A stretch of 64,000 nt of DNA from CAXXOK01 sp963663285 (GTDB taxonomy: Bacteria > Bacillota > Clostridia > Christensenellales > Aristaeellaceae). This document shows, piece after piece, positions 62,178 to 64,000 of the stretch. The translations under genes and the position numbers were made by a program. Positions within the stretch are counted from its first letter, which is position 1. Every line of letters starts with the position of its first letter. Below the pieces are notes generated by a model. It did no database searches. It was not told the origin of the DNA and worked only from the letters and a program-made list of their open reading frames with translations. The stretch spans positions 124,001 to 188,000 of the forward strand of contig CAXXNI010000002.1 in the NCBI GenBank assembly GCA_963663285.2, given 5' to 3'.

Positions 62178-63572
62178 ATGCTGGATTATAAACTGACAAT
62201 CGGTCTGGCACCTATGCGCAGGGACGTAACGCCACGCCCCGGTATTTTCAATTGGGAAAAAGCGGAGGAACGCGCCCATCACATTGTGGATTATATTCAG
62301 GAACACTTTGCCTCAGAATCCGTGAGGTTTGTTGACCTGAAAGGCATCAATGCCGTGGATGTGATGGTTAACGAAGCGGATGCGGAAAAGGTGATCGAGC
62401 GCTTTACGGCGGAGAAAGTCGATTCTGTCTTGATTATCAACAGTAACTTCGGCAATGAAGAAATTGCGACGCAGGTGGCACGCGGCGTAGGCAAACCGGT
62501 TTGTATCTGGGCGCCGCAGGACGAGGATTTTATGCCGGACGGTATGCGCTTTACCGACAGTCAATGCGGTATCTTCGGCGTGAGCCGCCAGCTGCAGCGT
62601 TTCAACATTCCGTTCAGTTTTATTGAAAGCTGTACGGTGGACAGCGATACGTTCCAAAAGAATTTTGAAAAATTTCTGTCGGTTAGCTGCATGCTAAAAA
62701 ACTTTACCGGCATGCGCATTGCGCAGGTTGGCATGCGCCCCAAAGCGTTTTGCTCGGTCATTTTTAACGAAGGCGAACTGATGCAGCGCTTTGGTTTACA
62801 GATCGTGCCGGTAAACCTTGCTGTTATCATCGACAAGTACAACAAAATACTGGCGGAGAACGATGCAGAGCTGGAAAAAGGAAAAGAACTGCTGTTGGCC
62901 CGTTATGAAATGGATGATTTGACGCTCCCGGTGCTGAAAAAAGTGTATGCGTTTGTGCTTTTGTACCAGTGGGTGTTTGAAACTTACAACGTACAGGCGG
63001 TATCGGCGGAATGCTGGACAGCCATGCAGCTGGCGGTTGGCGCAATGCCCTGCACCGCATATAGTATTCTTGCGGATATGGGCTATATCGTTTCCTGCGA
63101 AAGCGATATGCACGGCGCAGTCACCATGGCGCTGCTTGCTTGTGCCAGCCGCGGGAAAAAGGTGCCGTTCTTCGGCGAATTTACCACGCGGCACCCGCAG
63201 GATACAAACGGCGAGCTGCTTTGGCACTGCGGCCCCTTTGCGTACAGCTTGAAAAAGGAAGGCTGCCCGGCTAAGGAAGTCAACATGCGCCAGTGGTTCC
63301 GCGTGAAGGACGGCCAGTTTACCGTGGCGCGGATGGACCAGGACGACGGCAAGTACAGTTTGTTGGCCGGTACCTGTAAATCCATGGAGGGCCCCTATAC
63401 TTTTGGCACTTACCTGTGGGCAAAGTTTAAAAACTTACCCGCGTGGGAACGCAAGTTGGTAGAAGGCCCCTACATACACCATATGGCCGAAATTGAAGGC
63501 GATTATACCGAGGAGCTGCGAGAGTTTTGTAAGTTTGTGCCTGCTTTGCGGTTGGATACGGTAGAAGAATAA
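62178..63572 (+). CDS. L-fucose/L-arabinose isomerase-family sugar isomerase
   Basis: 464 residues from the ATG at 62178 (MLDYKLTIGL), with AAGGGAAGG upstream. The architecture is the fucose/arabinose isomerase fold: N-terminal VDVMVNEADAEKV and INSNFGNEE, and a C-terminal catalytic block with VSAECWTAMQ, SCESDMHGAVTM and ELLWHCGPFAYSL, which supply the Glu, Asp and His metal ligands of FucI. The family isomerises aldoses to ketoses. The substrate is not definable; the next gene is a class II aldolase, fitting kinase-aldolase type breakdown. No kinase gene is visible before the window ends. Confidence 0.85.
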   Translation: MLDYKLTIGLAPMRRDVTPRPGIFNWEKAEERAHHIVDYIQEHFASESVRFVDLKGINAVDVMVNEADAEKVIERFTAEKVDSVLIINSNFGNEEIATQVARGVGKPVCIWAPQDEDFMPDGMRFTDSQCGIFGVSRQLQRFNIPFSFIESCTVDSDTFQKNFEKFLSVSCMLKNFTGMRIAQVGMRPKAFCSVIFNEGELMQRFGLQIVPVNLAVIIDKYNKILAENDAELEKGKELLLARYEMDDLTLPVLKKVYAFVLLYQWVFETYNVQAVSAECWTAMQLAVGAMPCTAYSILADMGYIVSCESDMHGAVTMALLACASRGKKVPFFGEFTTRHPQDTNGELLWHCGPFAYSLKKEGCPAKEVNMRQWFRVKDGQFTVARMDQDDGKYSLLAGTCKSMEGPYTFGTYLWAKFKNLPAWERKLVEGPYIHHMAEIEGDYTEELREFCKFVPALRLDTVEE

Positions 63573-63601
63573 ACCCCAACAAGGAAAGGAAGACGATACG
63601 G

Positions 63602-64000
63602 ATGCTGACTGATTTAAAAACAGTTCTTGCGATTGCTGAGGAGAAGCAGTGCGCAATTCCCGCTTTTAACGTATACAACGCCGAAACGGCAATGGGCGTG
63701 CTGGAGGCGGCGCAGGAGGCAGACGCTTGCGTGATTGTGCAAATGTATAGCCGTCTGTTTTCCAGCTGTGAGGCGGAATTTTTAGCGCCGTCCATTCTGG
63801 CGGCGGCACAGCGTGCCAAAACCCGCGTGGTATTTCATCTGGATCACGGCGCGAGCGACGATGCGGTGATCAGGGCGCTGCGCTACGGCTGCACCGGGGT
63901 AATGCGGGATGCAAGCGCACTGCCTTTTACGGAGAATGTTGCCGCTACCAAACGTGTTGTTGAGCAGTGCCATGCCGTAGGCGTATCTGTGGAGGGCGAG
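63602..64000 (+). CDS. Class II fructose/tagatose-bisphosphate-type aldolase (partial, 3' end off window)
   Basis: 133 residues visible, cut by the window end. The start at 63602 (MLTDLKTVLA) has AAAGGAAG upstream. IPAFNVYNAETAMGVLEAA, VVFHLDHGASDDAVI (catalytic Asp and zinc-binding His) and CTGVMRDASALPF, then VSVEGE, match the class II FbaA/GatY family, which cleaves ketose phosphates to dihydroxyacetone phosphate and an aldehyde. It lies 29 nt after the isomerase, in one transcript. Confidence 0.88.
   Translation, partial: MLTDLKTVLAIAEEKQCAIPAFNVYNAETAMGVLEAAQEADACVIVQMYSRLFSSCEAEFLAPSILAAAQRAKTRVVFHLDHGASDDAVIRALRYGCTGVMRDASALPFTENVAATKRVVEQCHAVGVSVEGE

Noticed and set aside
1..64000. 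tRNA, rRNA, prophage, defence or toxin-antitoxin systems
   Set aside because: No rRNA or tRNA-like segments, phage structural genes, restriction enzymes, Cas proteins or toxin-antitoxin pairs could be recognised; the only mobile trace is the recombinase tail.

Overview
The window reads as chromosomal DNA of a strictly anaerobic, Gram-positive gut-type bacterium, most likely class Clostridia (Christensenellales-like). This is inferred from the DUF5711-CvpA pair, the NifU-like scaffold plus GGGtGRT-motif protein pair, a rubredoxin-first rubrerythrin, YesM/YesN two-component genes, strong AGGAGG ribosome sites with frequent GTG/TTG starts, and many secreted binding proteins with plain type I signal peptides. 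No rRNA, tRNA, CRISPR array or intact mobile element was seen.

Layout. 0-5 kb (minus strand): CvpA-like and DUF5711 membrane proteins, a secreted leucine-rich-repeat protein, and an unassigned radical SAM protein. 5.5-15.5 kb (plus): a purine import and deamination operon with a consensus promoter, a leader terminator-like hairpin, a BMP-type binding protein, ATPase, two permeases, and then two divergent adenine-deaminase paralogues flanking an MtaD/TrzN-type amidohydrolase. 15.8-24.5 kb (minus): a nine-gene frl-like cluster for Amadori products (fructosamines). It encodes two SIS deglycase paralogues, a GntR/UTRA regulator, a FrlC-like epimerase, a PfkB kinase, a sugar ABC transporter and a HAD phosphatase/mutase.

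24.5-37 kb is an accessory, partly decayed zone of lower GC. It holds a nitronate monooxygenase and a second, internally deleted copy of the same locus 5.9 kb away. Both copies carry the decayed 3' end of a rubrerythrin gene whose intact homologue sits at 37.1 kb. The zone also has a CotH-kinase protein, a VOC protein, a frameshifted serine-recombinase tail, other remnants, and an intact Fbp-type ABC transporter operon (32-36 kb).

37-52 kb is ordinary core genome: rubrerythrin, threonine synthase, a small P-loop protein, AddB, MnmE, a PflX-like radical SAM protein, a CbbX/SpoVK-type AAA ATPase, a C39-like peptidase, the Fe-S scaffold/GGGtGRT pair, an alpha/alpha-toroid protein, an XRE-GyrI regulator and a secreted MBL-fold protein. 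53-64 kb is a sugar module: a binding protein, two MalFG-like permeases (no ATPase), a YesN/YesM pair, then ThuA and Gfo/Idh/MocA genes divergent from a fucose/arabinose-type isomerase and a class II aldolase cut by the window edge.

Across the window, all four ABC import operons carry a strong RNA hairpin directly after the binding-protein gene. This would favour binding-protein mRNA over the downstream transporter genes.
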